Translations under genes and position numbers: made by a program
Notes under the pieces: model-generated
Told to the model about the DNA's origin: nothing
Database searches by the model: none
Seen by the model: the letters and a program-made list of their open reading frames with translations, nothing else
Origin: an uncultured Clostridia bacterium
GTDB lineage: Bacteria; Bacillota; Clostridia; Oscillospirales; Acutalibacteraceae
DNA length: 56,237 nucleotides
NCBI GenBank assembly: GCA_947589415.1
Contig: CANQBP010000010.1
Span: 1-56,237, forward strand
Direction of reading: 5' to 3'
Part shown: positions 33,160-41,083 of the stretch, piece by piece
How the letters are laid out: each line of letters opens with the position of its first letter
How positions within the stretch are numbered: position 1 is the stretch's first letter

Positions 33160-34113
33160 TCACTTACCGAGGAATGCTGCACCGATTATACCGGCATCGT
33201 TGCCGAGCTGCGCTATGCACACCTTTGTTTGATTTGCATTATGCTTCGTATAACGATCACGCTCAATAATCTTCATGAGAGGCTCAAGTATGTAATCGCC
33301 CTCCTTGCTTATTCCTCCGCCTATGCAAAGGATTTCGGGCTGGAATACATTGATTATATTCACAAGACCGCAGCCGAGATAGTCAATATATGCATCAACA
33401 ACCGATTTCGCAAGCGGACAGCCCTGCTTTGCAGCATCAAATGCCGTCTTGCCGTCGATTTTGTTAAGGTCACCGCCTATGCTCTGATAGAGCAAATACT
33501 CGGACGCATTAGGCATCGAACAAGCCTCTTTCGTCATATTTATAAGTCCCGTTGCAGAAGAATATGCCTCCCAGCAGCCTCTTCTTCCGCAGGTACACAG
33601 ACGTCCGCCGTGCTGTATAACAGTGTGTCCAACTTCCGCTCCCGCAAAATTTGAGCCGCTGTATATCATACCGTCAACAATTATGCCTCCGCCAACGCCG
33701 GTACCGAGAGTGATCATAACCGCATCATTAGCATCTTTTGCAGCACCGACACAATATTCACCGTAAGCGGCAGCATTTGCGTCATTTTCAACGTAGATTT
33801 CAGTTCCCATACGCTCCTGCATCATTTTAACGATTTCCCAATTATGGAAACCGAAATTATTAGCAAATTCGATTACTCCCGTACTGCTGTTCACAGCACC
33901 CGGAGCGCCTATACCTACATACTGTATATCATCAATCGTAAGTTCCGCATTTTCAAGTGCCGATTTAGCAACAGCAGCCATATCATCACACAATGCCTCT
34001 TGTGTGCATGGTCTGGTAGTTTTGCAGCTTGCCTTTAAAATTATATTGCCGTCTTCGTCAACAACTCCGGCAACAATATTTGTGCCTCCAAGGTCAATTC
34101 CAAGATAATACAT
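33160..34113 (-). CDS. ROK family sugar kinase (glucokinase type)
   Basis: A 317-residue ROK kinase. The phosphate loop is YLGIDLGGTNIVAGVVDEDG at the N-terminus, the active-site motif is ENDANAAAYGE, and the ROK zinc site is GGRLCTCGRRGCWE with the sequence pattern CxCxxxGCxE. The length and motifs fit the ATP-dependent glucokinases of Firmicutes (GlcK), but close relatives phosphorylate other hexoses. The ATG at 34113 follows TGGAGGAA; a start at 34146 has none. A TATAAT-like box is about 50 bases upstream. It is monocistronic. Confidence 0.93.
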   Translation of the reverse strand: MYYLGIDLGGTNIVAGVVDEDGNIILKASCKTTRPCTQEALCDDMAAVAKSALENAELTIDDIQYVGIGAPGAVNSSTGVIEFANNFGFHNWEIVKMMQERMGTEIYVENDANAAAYGEYCVGAAKDANDAVMITLGTGVGGGIIVDGMIYSGSNFAGAEVGHTVIQHGGRLCTCGRRGCWEAYSSATGLINMTKEACSMPNASEYLLYQSIGGDLNKIDGKTAFDAAKQGCPLAKSVVDAYIDYLGCGLVNIINVFQPEILCIGGGISKEGDYILEPLMKIIERDRYTKHNANQTKVCIAQLGNDAGIIGAAFLGK

Positions 34114-34261
34114 GGTTTTATTCCTCCAATACAAAATAGTTATCATGCTTATTATATCATATAGTACAAATTTATAAAAGTAATTTCTGAAAATATTTAA
34201 TTTTTTACATTTTACACAATGTTTTAATATATGACATAGTCAATTTCACTAATACAGATAA

Positions 34262-35635
34262 CTATTCTGCGTTAATATGTGCAATCACTTTTTTCCTTTT
34301 CCGCAGCGGCTTTGGTATCCATGCACCGCCGAAATATGCACAAACTATCAGTACAGCAGCCAAAATCCAGCCTATGGGCCATGCATACCATATTCCGGCA
34401 GCTCCCCATATCGTCGAGAACCAGAAGCACAGTATGACACGTGCTATAAGGTCGAGGAAAGTCGAAGCCATGAACCATATCATTGCACAAGATCCCCTAT
34501 GTACGCCGTCTGTCATAAGTTTTACAGCAACCATAGGATAGAATATTGACACCGTTCTCAAGAACTGAATACCGACATCAAGTGCTTTTTGACTGTCTGA
34601 TTTCATAAACAATGCCATAGCAAGATCCCCGCGCCATACGTATAACACAATAAAAGGTATCGTAATTGCGAGAACCATAATAAGTGATGCCTTGTAGCCC
34701 TTATGTATGCGGGCGAGTTTTCCTGCTCCTATATTTTGAGCAGTATAGTTAGATAAACCGTTTGACATCGTAGCAAAGCAGGTCACGGCGAATGTGTTCA
34801 GTTTTACGGCTGCCGAATATCCCGCCATAACGGCAGAACCGAAACCGTTCACTACAACCTGTACAAACAGGTTTCCGACAGATACAAAACTGTTTTGTAA
34901 GATACTCGGAATTGCAACAATGCAAATTCTGCCGAACACGGGGAAAGAGAAGTGTGATACCGGCCCGTCATCTTTTATAGTTTTCTTAATTTTTCGGTTC
35001 AGCACGAAAAAGGCTGCAAGACCTGCCACTCCTTGTGCGATAAAGGTAGCCCATGCCGCACCCGACACTCCAAGTCCGAGAGGCCCGACAAAAATGTAGT
35101 CCAGCCCGATATTGAGAACGGAGGAGATTATCAGGAAAACAAGCGGCGTATTTGAATCCCCCAATGATGTAAATATACCCGTACAAATATTATAAAGGAA
35201 AAGGAAAACAAGTCCGTATGTATATATATCAAGATAAGCCGCACCGTCGGCAAATATGTTTTCAGGCGTATTCATCATACTTAGAACGGGTCGGCAGCAA
35301 ATACAGCCTGCTATCGTCAGTACAACACTTAAAATTAAAATCGAGATATAAGACGTATTAACAGCCGTTTTGGTTTTACTGTATTGTTTAGCACCGAAAA
35401 ATTGTGATATAACCACCGAGCAGCCCGCATTACAGCCAAGAGCAGCCGCAACAAAGAGCATTGTTATGGAATACGATGCTCCTATTGCCGCAAGACCGTC
35501 ATCACCACATATTTGCCCCACGATTGCACTGTCTGCTATGTTATATATCTGCTGAAACATCGAGCTAATCAGCATCGGAAAAGAAAATTTCCATAAAACT
35601 TCTGCGGGTTTACCCACAGTCATATCCGTAATCAC
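34262..35635 (-). CDS. MATE family multidrug/Na+ efflux transporter
   Basis: A 457-residue MATE transporter with twelve membrane helices arranged as two halves. Typical motifs are KPAEVLWKFSFPMLISSMFQQIYNI... at the start, the VGQICGDDGLAAIGAS loop, and the second-half repeat starting near GRICIVAIPSILQNSF. It would expel drugs or metabolites using Na+ or H+. A GTG at 35635 follows GGGGGTC; an internal ATG at residue 5 is an alternative. It appears monocistronic and its substrate is unknown. Confidence 0.94.
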   Translation of the reverse strand: MITDMTVGKPAEVLWKFSFPMLISSMFQQIYNIADSAIVGQICGDDGLAAIGASYSITMLFVAAALGCNAGCSVVISQFFGAKQYSKTKTAVNTSYISILILSVVLTIAGCICCRPVLSMMNTPENIFADGAAYLDIYTYGLVFLFLYNICTGIFTSLGDSNTPLVFLIISSVLNIGLDYIFVGPLGLGVSGAAWATFIAQGVAGLAAFFVLNRKIKKTIKDDGPVSHFSFPVFGRICIVAIPSILQNSFVSVGNLFVQVVVNGFGSAVMAGYSAAVKLNTFAVTCFATMSNGLSNYTAQNIGAGKLARIHKGYKASLIMVLAITIPFIVLYVWRGDLAMALFMKSDSQKALDVGIQFLRTVSIFYPMVAVKLMTDGVHRGSCAMIWFMASTFLDLIARVILCFWFSTIWGAAGIWYAWPIGWILAAVLIVCAYFGGAWIPKPLRKRKKVIAHINAE

Positions 35636-35685
35636 AATCAGACCCCCATTATTGATTATAACAAAAAATAAGCGGATAACCCCGT

Positions 35686-36177
35686 TTATAGAAGATTATC
35701 CAAAAAATTACACAAAAAATACTTTGCAAGGCTGTCGGGCATAATTGCCTCCCTTGCCCTTTCAAGCGGAAACCACTCTGCCTTATCAATTTCCTTTCGG
35801 TTTATTTTATCCAAGTGTTCCGAATTTACAATACATCTGTAATTCAGCATAAGAGTGTTTGTTTTTGGGAAATACTCGCTTTTGCAATAACCTGTTTCCT
35901 CTGCTTCAAGTCCGAGTTCCTCCGAAATTTCCCTTAAAACGGCACTTTCGGCATTCTCTCCTTTATTTACGTAGCCTGCCACGAGGACATTATTTCCCGT
36001 ACCATACTGTTGTATCAAAAGTATTTTTGTTTTATCACGGTTAAGCACTATCATGCTTACCGCAGTAGAAAAAATCGGAAAGCGGTAGACTCCGCAGCTT
36101 TCGCAAAACGGCACAATACCCTCTCCCTCAAGCTCTTTCGGCACGAGCTTTGTGCCGCATTCATAACAAAACTTCAT
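35686..36177 (-). CDS. Nudix hydrolase with zinc ribbon (NudC-like)
   Basis: A 163-residue protein. The N-terminus has a zinc ribbon (CYECGTKL with CESCG), and a canonical Nudix box follows: GYVNKGENAESAVLREISEELGL fits G-x5-E-x7-REUxEExGU exactly and was read across residues 68-90. This order is that of NudC-type NADH/deNADding pyrophosphatases, but those are about 260 residues with an extra N-terminal domain, so this short form may have another nucleotide substrate. The start at 36177 is where the ribbon begins; the frame is open further upstream to 36300 without family-like sequence. Confidence 0.85.
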   Translation of the reverse strand: MKFCYECGTKLVPKELEGEGIVPFCESCGVYRFPIFSTAVSMIVLNRDKTKILLIQQYGTGNNVLVAGYVNKGENAESAVLREISEELGLEAEETGYCKSEYFPKTNTLMLNYRCIVNSEHLDKINRKEIDKAEWFPLERAREAIMPDSLAKYFLCNFLDNLL

Positions 36178-36351
36178 TTTTTCCGAAAACCTTCCCGACA
36201 GCCTTATCTGTCGCAACAATATCGGTATCGTAACAGTATTTATCGACACCGAACATTTTCGGTTCGGCAGGGAATATCCCACGCTGAACCGAAAATACAA
36301 ATCCTGCCTATTGTCCGCATTTATTAAACAGAAGTTCTATGCATTTTACTA

Positions 36352-36849
36352 TCAGTAATACCATTCCCAAAAAGGACTCCCGTTACTCCAAACCATACGC
36401 AGAATTAAGTAATCAAAATCCATGCTAAACTTAATCCATTTATCGCTTTGTTCTGCAGTTTCACCAAAAACAATTTTTCGGTTTATATTATCAAACATCA
36501 TAAAATCTGTCGAATACAGCATATTCATAAAAACCAAATTATCATCCGGAAATTCGTATGCTTCTTTCAGCCACTTTGTTTCTGAAACCAATTCATCTAA
36601 ATTAAATAAATGATATCCGGCATTCCCATCATCGCATACAAATATATCTGCACCATTTGAATAAGATAAAAAATCTTTATAATCTGACGGTATATATATA
36701 CCGTTCAACTGTTCAAATTGATTGATATCACTAATGGAAACCCCATCATTCCAAATAAAATCACAAACTGACTCTCTGCCTAATATATCAACTGTATTAC
36801 GACATGGATTTAATTTTGTAAGTTCAAATATATCTCTTAAAATTGACAT
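36352..36849 (-). CDS. SMI1/KNR4 (SUKH) family protein
   Basis: A 165-residue SUKH-superfamily protein. The signature is IYIPSDYKDFLSYSNGADIF near residue 55, then strands with LFNLDELV and ends WSNGSPFWEWYY. Such proteins are common immunity proteins of polymorphic toxin systems, and some are general protein-binding modules. No toxin gene is adjacent, so it may be an orphan immunity gene. The ATG at 36849 follows GAGGTGG; a start at 36888 has no site. The gene is slightly more AT-rich than its neighbours, consistent with exchange between strains. Confidence 0.87.
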   Translation of the reverse strand: MSILRDIFELTKLNPCRNTVDILGRESVCDFIWNDGVSISDINQFEQLNGIYIPSDYKDFLSYSNGADIFVCDDGNAGYHLFNLDELVSETKWLKEAYEFPDDNLVFMNMLYSTDFMMFDNINRKIVFGETAEQSDKWIKFSMDFDYLILRMVWSNGSPFWEWYY

Positions 36850-36911
36850 AATTACCACCTCAATACGCATTCCGCCGCGGGGTAACAAGTTTTTGATTAA
36901 CCTCCCTTAGC

Positions 36912-37286
36912 TTAGCACTCTGCTATAACTTCAACCTCACAAAGAACATTTTTCGGAAGAGTTTTTACTGCAACACAAGAACGTGCAGGCTTTCCCGTAA
37001 AATAATTGCCGTATATCTCATTAAATTTTGCAAAATCATTCATATCGGCAAGGAAGCAAACCGTCTTTACCGCTTTTTCAAGTGATGAACCCGCAGCCTC
37101 AAGAACAGCCTTGAGGTTTTTCATCACCTGTTCCGTCTGACCCTCTATGGTTGTTTCCTCAACATTTCCCGTTGCGGGATCAATTGCTATCTGTCCCGAA
37201 GTAAAAACCATACCGTTCACCTTAACAGCCTGCGAATACGGGCCGATAGCATCGGGTGCATTATTTGTGTAAATCTTCTCTAACAT
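36912..37286 (-). CDS. ridA: RidA family reactive enamine/imine deaminase
   Basis: A 124-residue RidA (YjgF/YER057c) protein. The motifs NAPDAIGPYSQAVKVNGMVFTSGQI, the arginine in GKPARSCVAVKTLP and the C-terminal CEVEVIAEC are all standard; the Arg and Glu are the catalytic pair. RidA hydrolyses 2-aminoacrylate and related enamines made by PLP enzymes, such as the threonine dehydratase encoded 1.2 kb upstream on the same strand. The ATG at 37286 lies 9 bases after AAAGGAA; an ATG at 37295 abuts it too closely. Confidence 0.95.
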   Translation of the reverse strand: MLEKIYTNNAPDAIGPYSQAVKVNGMVFTSGQIAIDPATGNVEETTIEGQTEQVMKNLKAVLEAAGSSLEKAVKTVCFLADMNDFAKFNEIYGNYFTGKPARSCVAVKTLPKNVLCEVEVIAEC

Positions 37287-37333
37287 TATTACCATTTCCT
37301 TTCTTTATGTACAGCCGACAAAGTCGGTTGTTT

Positions 37334-38437
37334 TTATTGTTCGTCCGGCGGATAAAGTCCGATTGTATATATATTCAGCGCATCATACGTCCATGAAATA
37401 TACCCGTCTTTGTAGCCCATTCTCCTGAGCATCTCATTGACCGTTTCATTTGCCGAAGAATAATCGGAGCTGTCCTCGAAACGCAGCTCTATTATGTTGC
37501 TGTCACTTTCAAGCTGCTGCTTCACGGCTATTTCCAACACCGCTGTATCTCCTTTCGGAATATACCAACCGTTTTTTCTGTAAAAATTATCTCCAACCGA
37601 GTTTTTGTCCGAAATATCCTTTTCACTTTCAAGCGGACGATGTTCGGAAAGCTCCTCGATTTCTTTCTTTGTAAGACCGAAATGGTCGTGTATCACATAC
37701 GGTTTTCCTTTTGAGTCCGTCCTGTCTGTATCGTCCCATGTTATATCAATATAACATTCGCCGCTGTCAAATTCGGGTATTTTGTTCCATATATGAGTCT
37801 TTGACGAAATCTCCTCACACTCAAGTCCGATTTTTGCGGAAATATACATCATCGCATAGGTATAACCCTGACAGACCGCCTTATGTTCCACAAGTGCACC
37901 GTATATATCATGGCTATGCGCAAGATTTTTACTTTCATCATATGTTATGCGCTTAATAAGCTCATCATGTATAATCAGCACCTTTTCATAACTGTCCGCA
38001 TTTTTCGGTATCAGCGATATTATGCCGCTGACTTCCTTGTCTATTTCGGACTGCATAGCCTTGTTATCTTTCGCATCATCTCTAAATTTGAAAGTCAGCG
38101 TTTTAACATTACCTCCCGATACACCGGTAATATTAAAACTTTCAACCCAAAAATTCTCCAGACATACATCTTCCCATTCGGGATTTGTATTGCAGTTTAC
38201 GACAGCAATTTCGGATTCAAGGTCACTCAGCAGTACGGACAATTCCTCATAGGATTTTTCGGGCGCATCATTATTCCACTGTATGACAGGTATGTCATCG
38301 GGGATATTCTTTTCTTCTTTTTTTTCGTCACCCTTAAAAAAATCCGTATTGAACCAGCACCAAGCCACGATTGCACAAACGGAAATCAAAGAAAGAAACC
38401 AAAAGAAAACACCTATGCCTTTCTTAACATTTCCCAC
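37334..38437 (-). CDS. Membrane-anchored transglutaminase-like protein
   Basis: A 367-residue protein with one N-terminal membrane helix (about residues 8-28), a Lys/Glu-rich linker and an extracellular transglutaminase-like (TGc) domain. The catalytic triad is visible: Cys189 in HKAVCQGYTYA, His215 in KTHIWN and Asp231 in YIDITWDD. Bacterial proteins of this type are usually peptidases or cross-linking enzymes of the cell surface; the substrate is unknown. Residues 285-367 form a small separate C-terminal domain. A GTG at 38437 is used, with GGGGGTG upstream. It sits between ridA and the threonine dehydratase gene on the same strand. Confidence 0.88.
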   Translation of the reverse strand: MGNVKKGIGVFFWFLSLISVCAIVAWCWFNTDFFKGDEKKEEKNIPDDIPVIQWNNDAPEKSYEELSVLLSDLESEIAVVNCNTNPEWEDVCLENFWVESFNITGVSGGNVKTLTFKFRDDAKDNKAMQSEIDKEVSGIISLIPKNADSYEKVLIIHDELIKRITYDESKNLAHSHDIYGALVEHKAVCQGYTYAMMYISAKIGLECEEISSKTHIWNKIPEFDSGECYIDITWDDTDRTDSKGKPYVIHDHFGLTKKEIEELSEHRPLESEKDISDKNSVGDNFYRKNGWYIPKGDTAVLEIAVKQQLESDSNIIELRFEDSSDYSSANETVNEMLRRMGYKDGYISWTYDALNIYTIGLYPPDEQ

Positions 38438-38497
38438 TCTTTCACCCCCGTATGATCAATACGCCTTTAACTGAATTTAACTGTCGAACACAACGGA

Positions 38498-39694
38498 TCA
38501 TTGTACTATGTGGTATCCCTTTTTAGCCAGTTCTTCCTTAATTTTCTGTATATGTTCATGATTTCTCGTTTCAAGCGAAAGACGGAGATAGCATGAATTT
38601 ATATCCGTATTAAGGTCTGCCCTGTCATGGCTCACGGCAACAACATTCGCACCGAGCTTTGAAATTATTTTAGACACGGCCTGAAGTTCACCGGGCTTAT
38701 CTGTAAGTGCAATAGTAAATTCCGCAAGTCTGCCCGTTTTTTGCAGACCTCTGTCTATCACTCTCGAAAGTATTGTAACGTCAATATTTCCGCCCGATAC
38801 AAGGCAGCAAACCTTTTTGCCCTTTACAGGCAGCTTGCCGAACAATGCGGCGGCAACTGCCACGGCTCCTGCACCCTCCGAAATAAGTTTTTGTTTTTCG
38901 ATAAGTGTGAGTATTGCTGTCGCAACCTCATCATCGGTTACGGTTATTATCTCATCAACATATTTCTTACACAATTCAAAAGTAAGCTCGCCCGGAGTCT
39001 TTACGGCTATTCCGTCAGCAAAAGTATTAACCGAATCGAGAGTTTCTATACAGTTTGATGCAAGCGAAAGATACATTGACGGCGCTCCTGCAGACTGCAC
39101 CCCATACACCTTAACATTAGGATTAAGAGATTTTACCGCATAAGCAACACCGCTTATAAGACCGCCTCCGCCTATCGGTACTATAACGGCATCAACATCG
39201 GGAAGCTGGTCTAAAATCTCAAGACCTATCGTTCCCTGACCGGCAATTACCATTTCATCATCAAACGGATGTATAAATGTTGCTCCGGTTTCCTTTTGCA
39301 GCTCTACCGATTTATCGTGTGCATCATCATATGTTCCCTCAACAAGACATACCTCCGCACCATAACTTTTTGTTGCCTCAACCTTTGATATAGGCGCAGA
39401 ATTAGGTATGCATATAAGAGCCTTTATATTATGGCGGGCTGCTGCGAGTGCAACGCCCTGCGCATGGTTGCCTGCCGAACAGGCAATTACACCTTTTTTC
39501 TTTTCCTCTTCCGTAAGCTGAGATATCTTGTAATATGCGCCTCTTGCCTTAAAAGCGCCCGTCACCTGTAAATTCTCTGTTTTCAGATATATCTCACATT
39601 CATCAGAAAGATTTCCTGCCTTGATCATATCTGTCGGCCGGATCACATCTTTGAGTACATACGAAGCATGATATATTTTGTCTAATGTCAGCAT
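38498..39694 (-). CDS. ilvA: Threonine ammonia-lyase (threonine dehydratase) with ACT domain
   Basis: A 398-residue PLP enzyme turning threonine into 2-oxobutanoate and ammonia. The PLP lysine lies in LQVTGAFKARGAYYK; SAGNHAQGVALAAA and the IPIGGGGLISG-like loop (VIVPIGGGGLISGVA) follow; Cys/Ser near the end are normal. Residues 325-398 are a short ACT-type regulatory domain. This length fits the TdcB/IlvA form with one ACT domain found in many Clostridia. The next genes on the strand encode a transglutaminase-like protein and RidA, which would remove reactive intermediates of this reaction. Whether it serves isoleucine synthesis or threonine breakdown cannot be told. Confidence 0.94.
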   Translation of the reverse strand: MLTLDKIYHASYVLKDVIRPTDMIKAGNLSDECEIYLKTENLQVTGAFKARGAYYKISQLTEEEKKKGVIACSAGNHAQGVALAAARHNIKALICIPNSAPISKVEATKSYGAEVCLVEGTYDDAHDKSVELQKETGATFIHPFDDEMVIAGQGTIGLEILDQLPDVDAVIVPIGGGGLISGVAYAVKSLNPNVKVYGVQSAGAPSMYLSLASNCIETLDSVNTFADGIAVKTPGELTFELCKKYVDEIITVTDDEVATAILTLIEKQKLISEGAGAVAVAAALFGKLPVKGKKVCCLVSGGNIDVTILSRVIDRGLQKTGRLAEFTIALTDKPGELQAVSKIISKLGANVVAVSHDRADLNTDINSCYLRLSLETRNHEHIQKIKEELAKKGYHIVQ

Positions 39695-39729
39695 CTGTAT
39701 AATCCCCTTTATAATTTCTATACTATATA

Positions 39730-39758
39730 AAAATACCCCTTTTTTGATTAAAAGTCAA
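39730..39758 (-). promoter_or_regulatory. possible ilvA promoter
   Basis: Minus-strand TTGACT (39758-39753) and TATTTT (39735-39730) with a 17-base spacer, about 35 bases before the ATG. Confidence 0.5.
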
Positions 39759-39894
39759 GATTTTCACCAACTAATTTATATATCCGTCCGTTTAATTTCA
39801 TAAAATTCCAAGCGTTATGCATAATATATAATTTTAAACACATATTTCGTTAAAATATACGGCGAAAAAATTTTAAAAAATCGGTAAAATGCTC

Positions 39895-39923
39895 TTTATA
39901 TTTTTCCCCGATTGCTGTATAAT
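39895..39923 (+). promoter_or_regulatory. predicted fba promoter
   Basis: TATAAT (39918-39923) with TTTATA (39895-39900) 17 bases upstream. The -35 is poor, so an activator or extended contacts may help. The gap 39695-40009 holds this, the ilvA promoter and the leader hairpin only. Confidence 0.55.
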
Positions 39924-39948
39924 ATAGGTTGACAGGTATTTTTTGGCG

Positions 39949-39968
39949 GGAGAGCAAGCTCTCCTTTT
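39949..39968 (+). promoter_or_regulatory. hairpin with T tract in the fba leader
   Basis: GGAGAG-CAAG-CTCTCC forms a 6-base stem with a 4-base loop and is followed by TTTT, between the promoter and the ribosome site. It could be a weak attenuator or an mRNA-stabilising 5' stem. Confidence 0.45.
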
Positions 39969-40009
39969 AGGATTTATACCTTGAATTTATAATATGGAGC
40001 GTGATTTTA

Positions 40010-40876
40010 ATGCCATTGGTAAACGCAGCAGAAATGCTTACAAAGGCAAAGGCAGGCCACTATGCGGTCGGTCAGTTCAACATCAACAATCTTGAGTGGA
40101 CAAAGGCTATACTTTTGACGGCTCAAGAGCTTAATTCCCCGGTTATACTCGGTGTATCCGAAGGTGCGGGAAAGTATATGGCAGGCTACAAGACCGTAGT
40201 CGGCATGGTAAACGGTATGCTTGAAGAGCTGAACATCACCGTTCCCGTTGCACTTCATCTTGACCACGGAACATACGAAGGCGCAAAGAAATGCATCGAA
40301 GCAGGATTTTCTTCAATCATGTTTGACGGTTCTCACTATCCGATAGAGGAAAATATCGAAAAGACAAAGGAACTCGTTGCAATCTGTAAGGAAAAGGGAC
40401 TTTCCATAGAAGCAGAGGTCGGAGCAATCGGAGGCGAAGAGGACGGTGTCATCGGAAAGGGTGAGTGTGCAGATCCTCAGGAATGTAAGCAAATTGCAGA
40501 CCTCGGCGTTACGATGCTTGCAGCCGGCATAGGCAATATTCACGGAAAATATCCCGAAAATTGGGAAGGACTCAGCTTTGAAACACTTGATGCCGTTCAA
40601 AAGCTGACCGGAACAATGCCTCTCGTTCTCCACGGCGGCACGGGTATTCCTGCCGACATGATCAAGAAAGCTATTTCTCTCGGCGTTTCAAAGATCAATG
40701 TAAACACAGAGTGCCAGCTCGCTTTCCAGGCAGCCACAAGAAAGTACATAGAGGACGGCAAAGATCTCCAGGGTAAGGGATTTGACCCCAGAAAACTCCT
40801 CGCTCCCGGATTTGAAGCAATAAAGGCTACCGTTAAGGAAAAAATGGAGCTGTTCGGTTCTGTAAACAAAGCATAA
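40010..40876 (+). CDS. fba: Class II fructose-1,6-bisphosphate aldolase
   Basis: A 288-residue zinc aldolase of glycolysis that cleaves fructose 1,6-bisphosphate. Visible are the N-terminal AKAGHYAVGQFNINNLEW, the zinc-binding ALHLDHG, FDGSHYP, EAEVGAIGGEEDG and LVLHGGTGIP, then KINVNTECQ. The length is typical of class IIA/B enzymes from Clostridia. The ATG at 40010 is preferred to a GTG at 40001 because GGAG lies about 10 bases upstream and the family begins MPLVNAAEML. It has its own promoter and a strong terminator. Codon choice here is noticeably biased to frequent codons (more C/G-ending), as expected for a highly expressed gene. Confidence 0.97.
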   Translation: MPLVNAAEMLTKAKAGHYAVGQFNINNLEWTKAILLTAQELNSPVILGVSEGAGKYMAGYKTVVGMVNGMLEELNITVPVALHLDHGTYEGAKKCIEAGFSSIMFDGSHYPIEENIEKTKELVAICKEKGLSIEAEVGAIGGEEDGVIGKGECADPQECKQIADLGVTMLAAGIGNIHGKYPENWEGLSFETLDAVQKLTGTMPLVLHGGTGIPADMIKKAISLGVSKINVNTECQLAFQAATRKYIEDGKDLQGKGFDPRKLLAPGFEAIKATVKEKMELFGSVNKA

Positions 40877-40958
40877 TTTACGGCATATATCAGTTTGCCG
40901 CTGTAAAACCGAACATAATAAAACAAACCTCAATTGCAGAGGTACGGATATGTGCGAG

Positions 40959-41006
40959 TCTGCCGCATCGGTATTTTAAAGAAATCCGATGCGGCAGATT
41001 TTTTAT
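40959..41006 (+). terminator. fba terminator
   Basis: TCTGCCGCATCGG (40959-40971) pairs perfectly with CCGATGCGGCAGA (40986-40998) around a 14-base loop, followed by TTTTTTATT. Confidence 0.9.
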
Positions 41007-41022
41007 TCAAATGCGGAAAAAA

Positions 41023-41056
41023 TTGTCATGCAGACACAAATATGTCCGCATGACAA
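41023..41056 (-). terminator. terminator of the GGDEF gene
   Basis: TTGTCATGCAGACA pairs with TGTCCGCATGACAA (one mismatch), 6-base loop; on the minus strand it is followed by TTTTTTCC. It stands back to back with the fba terminator. Confidence 0.85.
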
Positions 41057-41083
41057 AACTCTCTGATTTTTTAAACTTATTCA

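Noticed and set aside
39929-39934. TTGACA in the fba leader as a -35 box
   Set aside because: No -10 box lies 16-18 bases downstream; the leader hairpin occupies that place.
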